A DNA stretch of 64,000 nucleotides from Takakia lepidozioides. Its lineage: Eukaryota > Streptophyta > Takakiopsida > Takakiales > Takakiaceae. Shown here piece after piece: positions 1-12,100 of the stretch (position 1 is the stretch's first letter; each line of letters begins with the position of its first letter). The notes under the pieces were generated by a model. It was not told the origin of the DNA, ran no database searches, and saw only the letters and a program-made list of their open reading frames with translations. The stretch is from positions 39,308,001 to 39,372,000 of the forward strand of contig CM060733.1 of NCBI GenBank assembly GCA_030704615.1, given 5' to 3'. The position numbers were made by a program, and so were the translations under genes.

Positions 1-457
1 CCAGTTGAAGCTATGGTTAAAGTGCTTTCTTGGAATCTGCGAAATGTTAAACCAACTTCAGGTAAATCCACTATTGGAGGAGCCTTCCCAGCTGTTAGTG
101 GTCCCATTTGGTTCTCCTCTCATCCCCTGCCTGGCCGTCCCCACATTGCTGAGCCCAAAGTGGATGCAGGGTCATGGCCATTAGCCCTTGGGAGAAAAAC
201 ACTGATGAGTAAATGCACTTCTCTCTCTCTCTTCTCTCTCTCTCTTCACAAGGCTACGGCAAACGTCTTATGAGTACAATCTCTTCTTCCCCCTAGCCCT
301 GGTTACATTTATGCTTGTGACCAGCTAGAGGAAAGCTCAATGTCACAAATGAGCCTTTTGTGTACCGGCAAAGGTTTGCAATCATGACTACATCCTGTGT
401 GTTCTGTGTACCTCTTTCTGCCTTCCGCGTCCCTCAGCAATGTGCTGTTCTTTGCAG

Positions 458-592
458 GGGCAAGGTGGTGTGACCATAAAGAAGACCAATATTGCCCTGT
501 TGTTTGGCATCTATGATGACTCAGTCACCCCAGGCGAGTGCAACGTTGTGGTGGAGAGGCTTGGGGACTATCTAATTGACCAGGGCTTTTAA
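458..592 (+). CDS. PRF: Profilin, last coding exon (gene enters from before the window)
   Basis: Profilin binds monomeric actin, poly-proline and phosphoinositides and regulates actin filament growth in the cytoplasm. A good acceptor (TTTGCAG, ending at 457) is followed by 44 codons and a TAA at 590-592. The peptide contains [22 protein letters not shown] and [12 protein letters not shown], the C-terminal third of plant profilins, which normally end in a near-identical ERLGDYLxxQG tail. Plant profilin genes usually have three coding exons and this is the third. I could not find the first two between positions 1 and 457, so they probably lie before the window. No break is seen in this exon. 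The family call is secure from the sequence; whether the whole gene is functional cannot be judged here. Confidence 0.87.
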   Translation, partial: GQGGVTIKKTNIALLFGIYDDSVTPGECNVVVERLGDYLIDQGF

Positions 593-3300
593 GGAGGCAC
601 TTGTGGCTTTTGCCTGCCCATTGCTTCCTATCATGGTGTGAGTGTGGATCAGTTTGTACTCAGCTATGGGCCGGTTTTGGGTATCTTACTAAGGTACTCA
701 GTATATTGCATTAGGTGCAATAGGGTGGGATTTTCCGTTGATTTGAAAATGTCCACAGTAAATCCCTGGGGAAGGGGAGCTGGGTAGCTGTGTTGGGCAT
801 GCTTTGTAGTAGAGATCAACTCACTTGCTGATTGGCCTGCTTCGTTATGGATGTTCTTGATACCGATAAATGTGAAAGGATATTAGACTTGTTCACTAGC
901 TCTTCTGGGTTGAGTTGTTTTAAGTGCTACTACGGTTCCAATCGCGGAATAACTAAGTCGGGGTCCTGATTTGTTATGGTCTGAAAGATAGGTTGATGTC
1001 CTGCTATCTTGAAAAGTACATGAGAGGTCCTACCACCCTAGCTACTAAGTTGTGTAATGGCTCTTTGCAATTAGTGGTATATATTCTAGTGTGGACTCAA
1101 GGTCTAGTAGTGTAGAGCAGGAATAGGGGGCCATAGTGTCATGTTCAGCCCCGGCATCATCGTAATTTTTAAAGCTGCCTGGAAAAAATGAATTTTGAAA
1201 ATTGTTATTTTGCACGTCCTCATTCTTAAACTTGATGGAGGAGTACAATCTGATGGTACTTTTTCCGGTGCCGCGGGTTTAGAGCTGACTCCATTAATTC
1301 ATTTTATGGCTATTGCTCCTATCAAGGGTGGGTTCTATGTACGGTTTTTTTTTTTCACAGAACAGGGGACGGTGGCCCTGGAATTTATTAATTGGAAATG
1401 GAAGAACAAGGAGGAAAAAATAACCTCCAGGGGGCCGTGAAGGCGCAAAACGGAAGGGGAACAACCAAGGGCCTAAGAGGTTGGGGGGAAGAGGAGGATC
1501 GATCAGCGAAGGCCAGTCCCGGCCACCAGACAAGGAGATAGATCTTAAATGGAAAACATTGCTATGAAGAGAACCAGAACCATTCTATTCTGCACCATTG
1601 TAACTAAGCCGTGTTTTGATCCGGGGGATCCTCAGCTTGCGGTGCCTCCAGTTGACCTTGTGGTTTTCTGTATCAATCGGGGACTTGCCAGCAATGGGGG
1701 AGGGCATAATGCCAGATGACTGACGATTCAGAGGTGCGGGTGCAGAGAACGTTATCCTTGCTCCAGGAGAGATTGAATTCCGAGTAGAGTTGTTGTTGCC
1801 GGCTCTCTCCACATCTGTTGCAAGCAAAGACCCCATGCCTTCTGCCCCTCAGTCATCAGGTCCGAATAAATTCTATGTAGAATGAACCTGTTGCTGGGGC
1901 GCCATCCCTCATACATATGCACACCTGGACTTCCAAAGAGTCCATAAGGTGTGTGCTCTGAGACCACACTGGGCAGCTACTCCACAAATGGGCGGAAGAC
2001 CAATTTAGAAGAAATAAGAGCGAAGAGGAGGATCCCACTACTGCCCAAGTAGAGTAAAAAGAGCAAACCATCCTGGCTGGAAACAAACAGTCAACAAGAC
2101 AGTGCTCAATTGACTCGGGGGTGTGCCTAGCACATACTCAGCAATCCGGGGCTTCGACAGCCAAGAAGGCAGCCGATTTTCCAAAGAAAGGCTGCTATTT
2201 TGGCCGTTTTTTCTAAGTCAAAATTTCAACAAGTAGATTTAAAATATTTACATAGAGATCAAATAGACGGACGTAATTTATTTTTTCATACACTTAATAT
2301 CTACTAGGGTCCAGTGTTATCTAAGTCCAAGTGCAATCCCCTATGTATTCAAGTGCGTCAAGGCCCTATGTCGAGGACAAGGCGACGAGGCCCAAGTGTG
2401 AAGAATTGAAATTGATATGCTAAAATGAAGTTGGATGTTGGTTGAGTTACAAAGAATGTGTGGTACATGAATGAACTAATGTTTAAGGAATATTGTAGAT
2501 ATGAACAAAAGCTATTTTTCACAAATTTTAAGTGACCAAAAGTACTTGAAATTTTACATCTCCCACATCGTAGGTCCAAAAATTATGGTCGGTGTGCATC
2601 CCTCCTCATTGAGGGCTTTCGGTGGTACCAACCATCATGGCTGGGCCTGTGGTTTGGGTGATCTCAAAGCTACAAAACAAAACAAAAAACTTACATCGCT
2701 TCATATATTGATAGGGTAGCCAGTGTTGTTATGAGTGAAGAATTGAAAATAACACTTCATTTTGTACCTCGCTTCTATGGAATTTTGGGGTAGATCTTAC
2801 TTCTTTTGAGGCACATACCTAACTTAGTTCTTGGACTACATAGTCCATGAACATTCATAGTCTGGATGATTGTGTCTGTACAGTCATTTTAAATCACTTT
2901 TCTTTTCCATGAATTCTAGCGACGACCGCATGTCGGAAGCTAGTTTAGCGTAGAGCAGGAATAGGGTGCCATAGTGCCACGTTTTCGTCGCCAGGTCATC
3001 GTCGCCACGTTTCGTCGTCAAATTCTTTGGAATCTGTCCGAGCTGCCCGCCCGGAAAACGCCAATAGAATTTCGCGCCAAGTGTTTCCAAACTGCCCAAA
3101 CTGCCCCGCGTCTTGATTTCCTGAACCGCAGGAGGGGTTTCACAGGCCGATCGCGATTCGCAGATGGAGATGTTCAAATTTTATGAGTACGCAGCAGGAG
3201 CTCTCGCAGCAGATGGTGGGACAACCGCAATCGCAAGGTGTGGCTTTTCTTAATGTACGATGTGAAGAAGTTTGTCCGTCCTGCAAATGGGGGCTCTTAG
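593..3300. other. Gene-free stretch downstream of profilin
   Basis: No coding region is recognised. It should hold the profilin 3' UTR at its left end. Short open frames on both strands are low-complexity or do not resemble a family. The one structure seen is a motif of about 30 bp present twice in the same orientation, near 1112-1150 and 2951-2986 (core GAGCAGGAATAGGG), the first copy being the more decayed. Confidence 0.5.
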
Positions 3301-3309
3301 TACCCTGAT

Positions 3310-4378
3310 TTGGTATTGTTCCTGATGTTGGGAGAATCAGCTTGGTCTAAGCAGGCCATGTTTTCAATCTCTGCTTGCTCAGCTGCACCGTGGTGGTTCT
3401 CACATACAATCGGACATTACCTAACTACAGACACAAACAGGACACACAGAGGTCCTTTTGGGTTGATGGTCGGCCAAATCCTCCATGGGTCATGACACAA
3501 GGTCAAGGACAATGTGGTGAGGGCACCTTCTTCTACTACCTATTTCAGCCTGTTTTTCCCTCTCATCATACCTGACCCTGACAAGCTTTGGAATGAACAC
3601 TTTTCCGACCCCAGTCAATGGTGGGACAATGGAGACAAAAAGGTGAATGCATGTTGGACTACAGAGAGAAGCAGATGCAATTCAGAATTGGGTTGGTCAG
3701 TGTCAGCTGCTAGCAGGTCTCCATGGGTCATGAAACAAGGTCAAGGACAATATGGTGAGGGCACCTTCTTCTTCGACCTATTTCAGCCTGTTTTTCCCTC
3801 TCTCATATTCGACCCTGAGATGTGGGTCCAGATTCATCCAAGAGGGCCAAATTTCAAGCTCCAGATCACCTATGATTCCATGTGGAAGGATAGCTACAAG
3901 AAACCTGCATGGGTAGATGGTCAACTGGAAGCCGCAGCAGCAGCGGTACAATTGACAAATTCAGGCACTGCTAATGAAGGCACCTTCTTCAAAACATTTC
4001 ACCCTGTTTTTCCCTCTTATCACAATCAGCCCTAAATTTTCATGTTGAATTATGCAAGTTAGCTGGTTGAGTGAACCGTTGATAGTTTGAAGTGACTTTG
4101 ACATGATACTGCCAATGTGACAACAGGGAAGTATCCAGAAACAGGTAACAGAGACGAGGAGAGACGAGGAGAGGCTGTGGAATGAATACTTTTCTGACCC
4201 CAGTCAATGGTGGGACAATGGAGGCAAAAGGTGAATGCCTGTTGGATTACAGAGAGTAGCAGATGCAATTGAGGATAGGAACTAGAGTGATAAGTTGAGT
4301 TGGGTGTTTCCTAGAATAAATCTAGGCTGTCATTGTCAGCTGATAGCAGCAAGGCAAGGATGTATGTATGATTTGTGC
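3310..4378 (+). repeat. Shuffled repeat blocks of the PPR cluster, no PPR motif
   Basis: Three kinds of block recur through 3.3-8.4 kb. Block 1 (about 3379-3535) recurs at about 4848-4992 and 6067-6195, with a divergent form near 8219-8340. Block 2 (about 3829-3972; peptide core KPAWVDGQLEAAAAA) recurs at about 4379-4530 and 7645-7735. Block 3 (about 3973-4378; holds TTTTCTGACCCCAGTCAATGG) recurs in pieces near 3590-3690, 6370-6608, 6660-6900 and 8010-8075. The 173-codon open frame at 3514-4035 is built entirely from these blocks, so I do not call it a gene. The blocks look like fragments of the 5' part and introns of a PPR gene family, copied and reshuffled locally. Confidence 0.7.
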
Positions 4379-4830
4379 AGATGTGGGTGGACAGGTTCAT
4401 CCAAGAGGGCCACTTCAAGCTCCAAATGACCTATGATTCCATGTGGATCAATAGCTACAATAAACCTACATGGGTAGATGGTCAACTAAAGGCAGCAGCT
4501 GCAGCGGCACAGTTGATAGAATCAGGCACCTCAACCATGACCACAGCTTCTGAAAGAGGATCAAGAGAGGGAGTCCACAATGCCTCTTCTGGAACTTCTG
4601 GGCATGTGAAGATACTTTGTGCGGTAGGCAACCTGACAGAGGCTCTACAGACTTCAAACCAAGGAGGCATTTCAGCAGATTCAGATACGGATGTCTGTCT
4701 CTTGCTTAAGTGCATGAAGATGGAAGGTCTGGAAGCTGGAAAGCAGATGCACACTCACATTATCCAAATTGGATTCACAACAAATGTTTTTCTACTCAAC
4801 ACCCTTGTCCAGCCTGCAAATCTTAGTTCA
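4375..4830 (+). pseudogene. PPR protein, N-terminal fragment
   Basis: The frame opens with repeat block 2 (WVDGQLKAAAAAAQLIESG) and runs into a PPR-type N-terminal region: HVKILCAVGNLTEALQ, then LLKCMKMEGLEAGKQMHTHI and TTNVFLLNTLV. This is the standard layout of organelle-targeted plant P-L-S PPR proteins, where a CALL or CG-L-AL motif is followed by K-L-GK-H and N-LV-MY. After LLNTLV, where NMYAKCG should follow, the sequence switches at about 4810-4830 into repeat block 1 and the PPR frame is lost. PPR proteins of this class bind organellar RNA and guide C-to-U editing or processing. This piece cannot do so alone and reads as a decayed or rearranged copy. Confidence 0.75.
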
Positions 4831-5159
4831 ATCTCTGTCTGCTCAGCTGCACCGTGGTGGTTCTTACATACCAATCCGAAGTTACCTGACTACAGACACA
4901 AGCAGCACACACAAGAGGTCCTTTTGGGTTGATGGTCGGCCAAATCCTCCATGGGTCATGACACAAGGTCAAGGACAATGTGGTGAGGGCACATTCTTCG
5001 ACCTATTTCAACCTGTTTTGCCCTCTCATCAGACTCAGCCCTGAGATGCATATTGAATTCTGTAAGTTAGCTGGTTGGGTACCATGATTTGGTATTCTTC
5101 ATGATGTTTACAAGGTTTTTGGGAGAGTAAGCTTGGTCTTAGCAGGCCGTGCCCTCCAA

Positions 5160-6060
5160 TGTCACTTTCATTCTACTCTCAAGGCATGTGCCAACATAGG
5201 TGCCCTCAAAAAGGGAAAACAAGTCCAAACTGGCATTTGGAAAGCTGGAATTGCACCAAATGTCATTCTAGAGACTGCCCTTGCTGCCATGTAGGCCAAG
5301 TGCGGGAGCATGAAGGAGGCCCGTCAATTTTTCGACAATATGGCTGGACGAGATGTGGTTTCATTGTGCGATGATTGCTGTAGGATATGCTCAGCAAGGG
5401 TGTGGTCACCTTGGAGACCTATGAGCAAATGATATGGGAAGGGTGGGTACCGGACAAAGTCACATTCACTTCCGTTCTCAATGCATGTGGCAGCCTGGCA
5501 GACCTGGAAAAGGGCAAAAAGATCCATGCTGGTATTATCAAAACCAGAATTGAGCCAAATATCGTCCTGGAAACTGCTCTTGCTAACATGTATGCCAAAT
5601 GGGGAACATGACGGATGCGCATCTAGTGTTTGACAATATGGCTCGACAAAATGTGGTCTCTTGAAGTGCGATGATCGCAGGATATGCTCAGCTTGGATGT
5701 GGTAAAAAGGCTTTGGAGATCTATGAGCAAATGATACAGAAAGGGGTTATGCCCAACCAGGTAACGTTTGTGTGCGTTCTCAATGCATGTGCTAGCCTGG
5801 TGGACCTGGAAAAGGGCACAGAGATCCATGCTGACATCATCAAATATGGAATTAAGCCCAATATCATTCTGCAGAATACCCTTGTTGACATGTATGCCAA
5901 GTGGGGGAACTTAACAGATGCATGTCAAGTGTTTGAAAATATGGCGAACGAGATGTGGTCTCATGGAGTGCAATGATTTCAGGATATGCCCAGCATGGAT
6001 GTGGTATGGAGGCTTTGGAGACATATGAGCGAATGATATGGGAAGGGGTGACATCCAATC
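5160..6060 (+). pseudogene. PPR protein, middle repeats, broken by stops and frameshifts
   Basis: Successive PPR motifs can be followed through three frames. Near 5170-5390 one reads LKKGKQVQ and AGIAPNVILETAL, then a stop where MYAKCG should be. At 5387-5611 one reads VPDKVTFTSVLNACGSLADL and IKTRIEPNIVLETALANMYA, ending in a frameshift at about 5608. At 5671-5976 one reads MPNQVTFVCVLNACASL, IIKYGIKPNIILQNTLVDMY and NLTDACQVFENMA, again lost to a frameshift near 5955. A last piece (ISGYAQHGCGMEALETYERM) fades at about 6060, where repeat block 1 begins. The motifs belong to the same family as the remnant at 6897-7769, and together these pieces probably come from one gene interrupted by block insertions. 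Confidence 0.8.
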
Positions 6061-6896
6061 TGGCATTACTTGACTACAGACACAAGCAGCACACACAAGA
6101 GGTCCTTCTGGGTTGATGGTCGGTCAAATCCTCCATGGGTCATGACACAAGGTCAAGGACAATGTGGTGAGGATCCACCTTCTTGTTCGACCTATTTCAA
6201 CCTGTTTCGCCCTCTAATCAGACTCGGCCTTGAGATGCATATTGAATTCTGTAAGTTAGCTCGTTGGGTGGATATGTGGTGGTTTGGAGTGACTTTGACA
6301 AGTTACTGCCGATGTGGCAGCTGGAAAGTATCCAAAAACAGATAACAGAGATGAGGAGAAGCTTTGGAATGAACGCAGGTTCCAGAAACAGGTAACAAAG
6401 ACGAGGAGAAGCTGTGGAATGAATACTTTTCTGACCCCAGTCAATGGTGGGACAATCGAGGCAAAAAAGTGAATGTCTGTTACAGAGAGTAGGAGATGAA
6501 ATTGAGCATAGGAACTGGTGTGATAAGTTGAGTTGGGTGTTTCCTCGAAAAAATCTTGGCTGTCAGTGTCAGCTGCTAGCAACAACGCAAGGATGTATGC
6601 ATGATTTGTGCATGGATAGCTGAAGGAGCAGGGGAAAGAGTATGGGTCCAGATTCACTGCTAATGAAGGCACCTTCTTCAACACATTTCACCCTGTTTTT
6701 CCCTCTTATCAGAATCGACCCTAAATTTCCATGTTGAATTCTGCAAGTTAGCTGGTTGAGTGAATCTAGTTTGGAGTGACTTTGACATGATACTGCCAAT
6801 GCGACAACATGAAAGTATCCAAAAACAGGTAACAGAGACGAGGAGAAGTTGTGGAATTAATACTTTTCTGACCCCGGTCAATGGTGGGAAAGGTGA

Positions 6897-7769
6897 ATGC
6901 CTGTCAGATTACCAGATGTCATTCTGAACACTGCCCTGGTGGACATGTATGTCTTGAGCAGTAGCACCCAGGTGATATCCTTGTCTGATATCAGGATATC
7001 TCAGCAGGGGTGTAGTAGGGAGGCTTTCAAGAGCTATGAGCAGATGATACGAGAAGGGGTGTTGCCTGATAAGGTTACCTTTATTTGTGTTCTGAAGGCG
7101 GCTGCCACCCTGGCAGCCCTGGAAAAGGGCATAGAGGTCCACGCGGACATCATTAAAGCTGGAATACTGACAGACAACATTCTCGAGAATACCCTCGTTA
7201 ACATGTATGCCAAGTGTGGGAGCTTGAAACATTCACGCCAAGTGTTCGACAACATGGTTGAACGGGATGTGGTTTCATGGAGTGCGATTATTGCAGGATA
7301 TGCTCAGCATGGGTGTGGCGGAGACGTTCTGCAACTGTTTGAAGAAATGCAACAAGAAGGCATGAAGCCAAGCAGTATCACCTTTACATATGTTCTCTCT
7401 ACATGTAGTCATGTGGGCCTGGTGGATGATGGTTGCCATTACTTTGATTCCATGAGTCGGGATCATGGGCTCACTCCCAAAGTGGAGCATTTTGGCTGCG
7501 TGGTAGACCTCCTTGGCCGTGCAGGCCACCTGAATGAGGCAGAGGACTTAATTAAAAGAATGCCAAATGAACCAGATGCTGCAGTGTGGGGGGCCTTGCT
7601 TGGTGCCTGCAGAATTTTTGGTAATGTGGATGTAGCAGAACGTGCAGCATACAATAAACCTGCATGGGTAGATGGTCAACTGGAAGCCGCAGCAGCAGCG
7701 GCACAATTGATAAAATCAGGCACTGCTACTCAAGGTGATGTCATGCCTGACTCGTTTGATTCATGTTGA
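6897..7769 (+). pseudogene. PPR protein remnant, 290-codon open frame without C-terminal E/DYW domain
   Basis: This is the best-preserved PPR piece. Recognisable motifs include VLPDKVTFICVLKAAATLAA, IEVHADIIKAG, LVNMYAKCGSLKHSRQVFDN, VVSWSAIIAGYAQHG, MKPSSITFTYVLSTCSHVGL, and the last S-type motif with GCVVDLLGRAGHLNEAEDLI and EPDAAVWGALLGACR. In intact family members this is followed by the E, E+ and often DYW domains that carry the editing deaminase. Here the frame passes from VAERAA straight into repeat block 2 (KPAWVDGQLEAAAAAAQLI) and ends 25 codons later. The N-terminal 20 residues or so are also not PPR-like. The open frame could still make a short RNA-binding protein, but loss of both ends argues for a pseudogene. 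Confidence 0.75.
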
Positions 7770-8555
7770 CAAAGTTCAGAAGGTTCTAAGCTGCCCTAGT
7801 GGTATAGTTGCATCCCTCTAAATACTGCCCTTCATTCTGTACCAATTGTCACATGTGAGGGGTCAAACACAGACTGAAAATCTTAGAGAGTTCTTCATAT
7901 GAACTGCTTGCACACTTAAATATGGCTATGGCACAGGGCGACTGCTACTGATAGGTGGATCCAACAAGGCTGTTTTGCTTCTCATCTTCTGAGCATTTGT
8001 TGTTGTGTCACCTTCTTCAACACATTTCACCCTGTTTTTCCCTCTTATCAGAATCGGCCCTAAAGTTTCATGTCAAGTCACAGCTGCTAGTGGTTGAATT
8101 ATTCTGATACAGCACTGAAGGTGGCCTGCTCAAAGTTTGTGGCCTGTTGTTTAAAGCAATGTTTGTGGAACTTTGGTAGTTGTAGCTGGGTATAGATGAT
8201 GTTGTGATCAAAAGTCTTGCTGCTCAGCTGCCCACCAGTGGTTTTCACCGGATTTGAAGAAGTGTACAAAGGAGGTCCTCTGGATTGAGAGCTGGTCGAC
8301 CTCTTCTTGGATAAGATACAAGGTCAAACACAATCTGCTGATGGTTCTTTACCGCATGGAGCTCAGGACAGAGAACACCACAGGTATTTGAGGGTTCCAA
8401 CTCAAAAGAGATAAAACTCTAACAGTTTATTGTCAAGTAGATGGCTTTAAGTAGATGTACAACTGTTGATAAGTAGCTAGAAGCCTGTCCCCATGAAGAG
8501 ATATTTCAGAACTTAGAGGACCAAAAGAGGGAGTCAACAGGGACCCTTCTAGCAC

Positions 8556-8800
8556 TCGTGGGTATTTGAGGATACTATGTAAAGTAGGCCGACTGGAAGA
8601 GGCAGTGCACCTTTTGAACAAACCAGGCATGCGACCAGACTCCAATACATATGTATGTCCCTTGCAGGAGTGCATGAAAAAAAAAGACATGGCTCAAGGA
8701 AAGCAGCTGCACATCCACAGTCAAAAGTGGATTCAGGCCAAATGTCCTTCTACTGCACACCCTTGTTAACATGTATGCTAAATGTGGTTGAGAGGGGTTC
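8556..8800 (+). pseudogene. PPR protein, second N-terminal fragment
   Basis: The frame reads ILCKVGRLEEAVHLLNKPGM, then PLQECMKKKDMAQGKQLHIH, equivalent to the N-terminal fragment at 4604-4810 but clearly diverged from it. A frameshift at about 8740 moves the continuation (TCMLNV, from an LVNMYAKCG-like motif) into another frame, and similarity stops near 8800. It appears to be a separate, older copy of the start of the same PPR family. Confidence 0.7.
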
Positions 8801-8974
8801 TATTTCTGCATGCCTGTGCCTGTGGGAGGTCACAAAGGTAGCCATGTTGGACTATAATTGCTGGGCAGCTCCTTTTGTTCCTCACAAAACATAGAGTCGA
8901 TGGCCACAAGGCTACAACACTAACCAAATAATACCATATGAGTACATTGTAATCATATTTGAACTTTCGCATGG

Positions 8975-9160
8975 ATGCAAATGTTTTCTTTTGACATCTG
9001 GCGCAATACCAGATTTCATGATCTCAGAATGGACCTGCTTGCCCTAGTTCTCCAAGGCTGCCAGGCTGGCACAAGCTTTAAGAATACAAACAAAGGTGAC
9101 CTCATTGGGTTTTGTCCCTTCCTGTATCATCTCATCAATGTCCCTCCTGCAGAGTTCCAT
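8975..9160 (-). pseudogene. PPR fragment in opposite orientation
   Basis: On the minus strand one PPR motif can be read: EMIQEGTKPNEVTFVCILKA, then CASLAALEN, a stop codon, and GKQVHSEIMKSGIAPDV. It belongs to the same class as the plus-strand pieces, but it is inverted and carries an in-frame stop, so it is a broken fragment. It marks the right edge of the PPR cluster. Confidence 0.65.
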
Positions 9161-12100
9161 CTGCTCCTTGCCATTACCACAGATTCAGCTCAAAGCTGAA
9201 ATGTGCTTTGCCATCTGCAAAGAAGCCTCAAAAGATTATATTAAAGCAATTGCAGCAGAAACTAGAACCCAACCCATCTATCATTAGAGTGAAAATTCAG
9301 AGCTGAAAGCTGTCCACCAAGGCTTTCATCAAATTCATTCGTTACTAAGGTTTTTTATTTTTTTTTCAATCTTTCTAAATGTTATTAATCATCTAGGTGT
9401 ATGGAGTATCATCTACACTTCTAATCTTGTGGCTGGTCATGTGGATATAAAAGTCGTCCATTGAGTCACTAAGAAGGCACATATTCATGTTGGATTTGAT
9501 ACATTGGCTAGCGGCCTTGAGAAGCAAAAAACATCAACTATATTCAGAGTGTTGTCACCATGAACATGACATTGATCAACCACCTTTTACAAAATGGAAA
9601 GAATAATTCATAAGTTTTACTATTGCCAAAAGTTATGATGTATGTTGGAAAGATATGTGAGCAAGGCTTGTTGAAAAGCTCTCATAGCATTGCTGATGTG
9701 CACATAGATCTTCACATGAACTATATAATCGAACTAGTGGTGGGTCTTCTAGACTATTTACAATACTACAAAATTCGTGTATTATCACTTCCAAAGTTTT
9801 CATGCGGATAAGCTGGTGAAACTTCTTTCAAAATCTAAAGAATTTCACATTTGTTATTTTACCGATAATGATCACCAAAGTATTATTTTGAGAGAGAGAA
9901 CAAATTGGGCAATCTGCTTTTGTTTAGTCTTAAGAACGAAATTTATGGACAATATATTTTACCTTTCAAGAGACCAATTGATTTCCACATGAATCTTCAT
10001 TTAATATTTGACATTAGCTAAGTTTTCTTGGTTCTACGACCGAATAGCAGGCATAATATTGCATCTGGACCGAGAGGAGGATGAATATCTTTGGGAAGGT
10101 TTACATTTTTATAGGGGCAACAATAACTTTTGTACCTTGCTGCCACCCATCTAGCTCCTCCACAGAACTGCAGAATTTGATTAGTGACACATGTGGCTAA
10201 GTTCTTCTTTCAATCCTAATTATCATTGCCCCTAGATAGAAAGGCACACCCCTTCCCTAGAAGGTGGCCAATTTTGTGATATTGACCGAAAAACCAGTAA
10301 GGTTGTGCAAGAAGAAAGCATTTGCATGAAACAAATTATTATGAATAATTCATCAATTGAACATAACCCATAATTACTATACACTAACCATTGTAAGGTA
10401 GACCATGGCGAAACTGCTATCCATGAAGCTCCACATGACGCCAAGTTTGAAAAGGGTGACGCGGATGAGGACGAGTACAAGGACCTTCGAAAGTGGCATT
10501 TATGATAGCATTCCTAAGTTAATCATGTACAGTTCAGTTTCCGATGCATGGAGCTATTAGGGAATCCCCATTGTGCACTGCTGCACACAGTGCATTGTCA
10601 TACTCCAACAATGTTGAATACCTCACCTCGTCCCAAGAAGCCTTGCATCCTACAGTAGTGCACCAAATCTACAAAGATGTAGCCTGAAGATGGAGACTAA
10701 AATTTGGAATAAGAGTTCGAATAATTTGAAATCATTTTTGTCACTCTTGCAAAATGGTAATATAAGGGGTGTGCATTGTGCTCTGAAGGTCATTATGCGC
10801 CTCAACTCCTTGTTGTGAATAAAATAATGAAATGATCATTTAGAGAATTGTGGTTGGTTAGCCCCATCGATAAATGCATGTCAAACGGTTGTTATCAGTT
10901 GAAACTAATTTAGTATTTTTAGTAATCAGGAGCTCCAAATCATTACAGAACAAGATACCTTTGACTTGAGCCTTGAAGTCAAAGTGTACAACACTTAAAA
11001 AATCTTTCAAGCAAATCAATTGCAAGTCGTTTTTTTAGCAACACAACTGCATGAACCATAGGTTCAATACTATCATTGTGACTCACGATCCCAAAGCTTT
11101 AAAAGTCTACCTAGAACTCAATTTAAGAATCAGGGAATTGCTACGTATGCTGAAGGACACAGTAATCCAACTGCTTATTAGGTCAAAAATCATCCGATAT
11201 TTGCATAATGCTTTCTTGTGACATGATGTTTTTCATGGTGTTATATATGCAGATATGCATATATGCACAAGGTGTTACTAGTGTTCTTCACCACCTCAAT
11301 TTGTACCATGCTTTCTTGAGATCTGCAGCTGTATTTGTGTGCTGCTCAAGGCAAATGTGGGGAGGGCAAGCTGTACGTCAGCGGACCCACGTAAGGGTCG
11401 GTGGTGGCCTCCACCATAACTGGATGTTGCCTGGATCATGCCCCCCTCCCCCTCCCTCGCACTAGTAAATACCTTTCCCTCATCTGCGCTACATTTTCTG
11501 TCTTTTCTTAGGTCATTTTTTGGTTGTTTGTTATTTTTTAAAATTTCAGGATTGGAGAACTTGGAACATCATCTGGGTTCCATCAATGTCAATCTCAATT
11601 TGCATCGAAACATGGACCCAAATGGAGTGGCATTCATAAGGATGAAGATGGAGCTGATTTTCGTGCAATTCAAGATGTTTAGATATGTAGTTATGCACAA
11701 GGTGTTCCTGGTGTTCTTCACCACCTCAATTTTTTATTTACTCACAGTCAATGTCATCCTTCGCCTACAAAGCTTGTGCCAAAAATTCATATAGATGTTA
11801 CAAGTAGTAAACAACTTGACAGACACAGTGAATATGCTTCATATAATGAAAGATCGTGTAGCTTACAACATGCATACATGCACAAAATCAAACAATGGGA
11901 TGTGAGAATCTAAAAAAGAAAACCAATCTACAAATGCGTAGAAGGTCATAATCCTAAAGCGCATGTAGAAGTTACTAACCCATGACATACCCAATATGCA
12001 CAACTGCAATATTTGTGCTAAATCTGACCTTATCAACATGTGTTGACACCTCTTGCTTAGTGCTACATACAAATCATGATTTTGGCCGTCCTATTGATTT

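Noticed and set aside
1585-1836. 83-codon minus-strand frame rich in Ser, Asn and basic residues
   Set aside because: Looks weakly protein-like but matches no family I know, has no neighbouring exons and no conserved motif.
3514-4035. 173-codon plus-strand frame
   Set aside because: Made entirely of shuffled repeat blocks whose copies elsewhere have different frames and stops.
6256-6684. 142-codon minus-strand frame in the PPR cluster
   Set aside because: It is the antisense of repeat block 3, present in several broken copies; not a gene.
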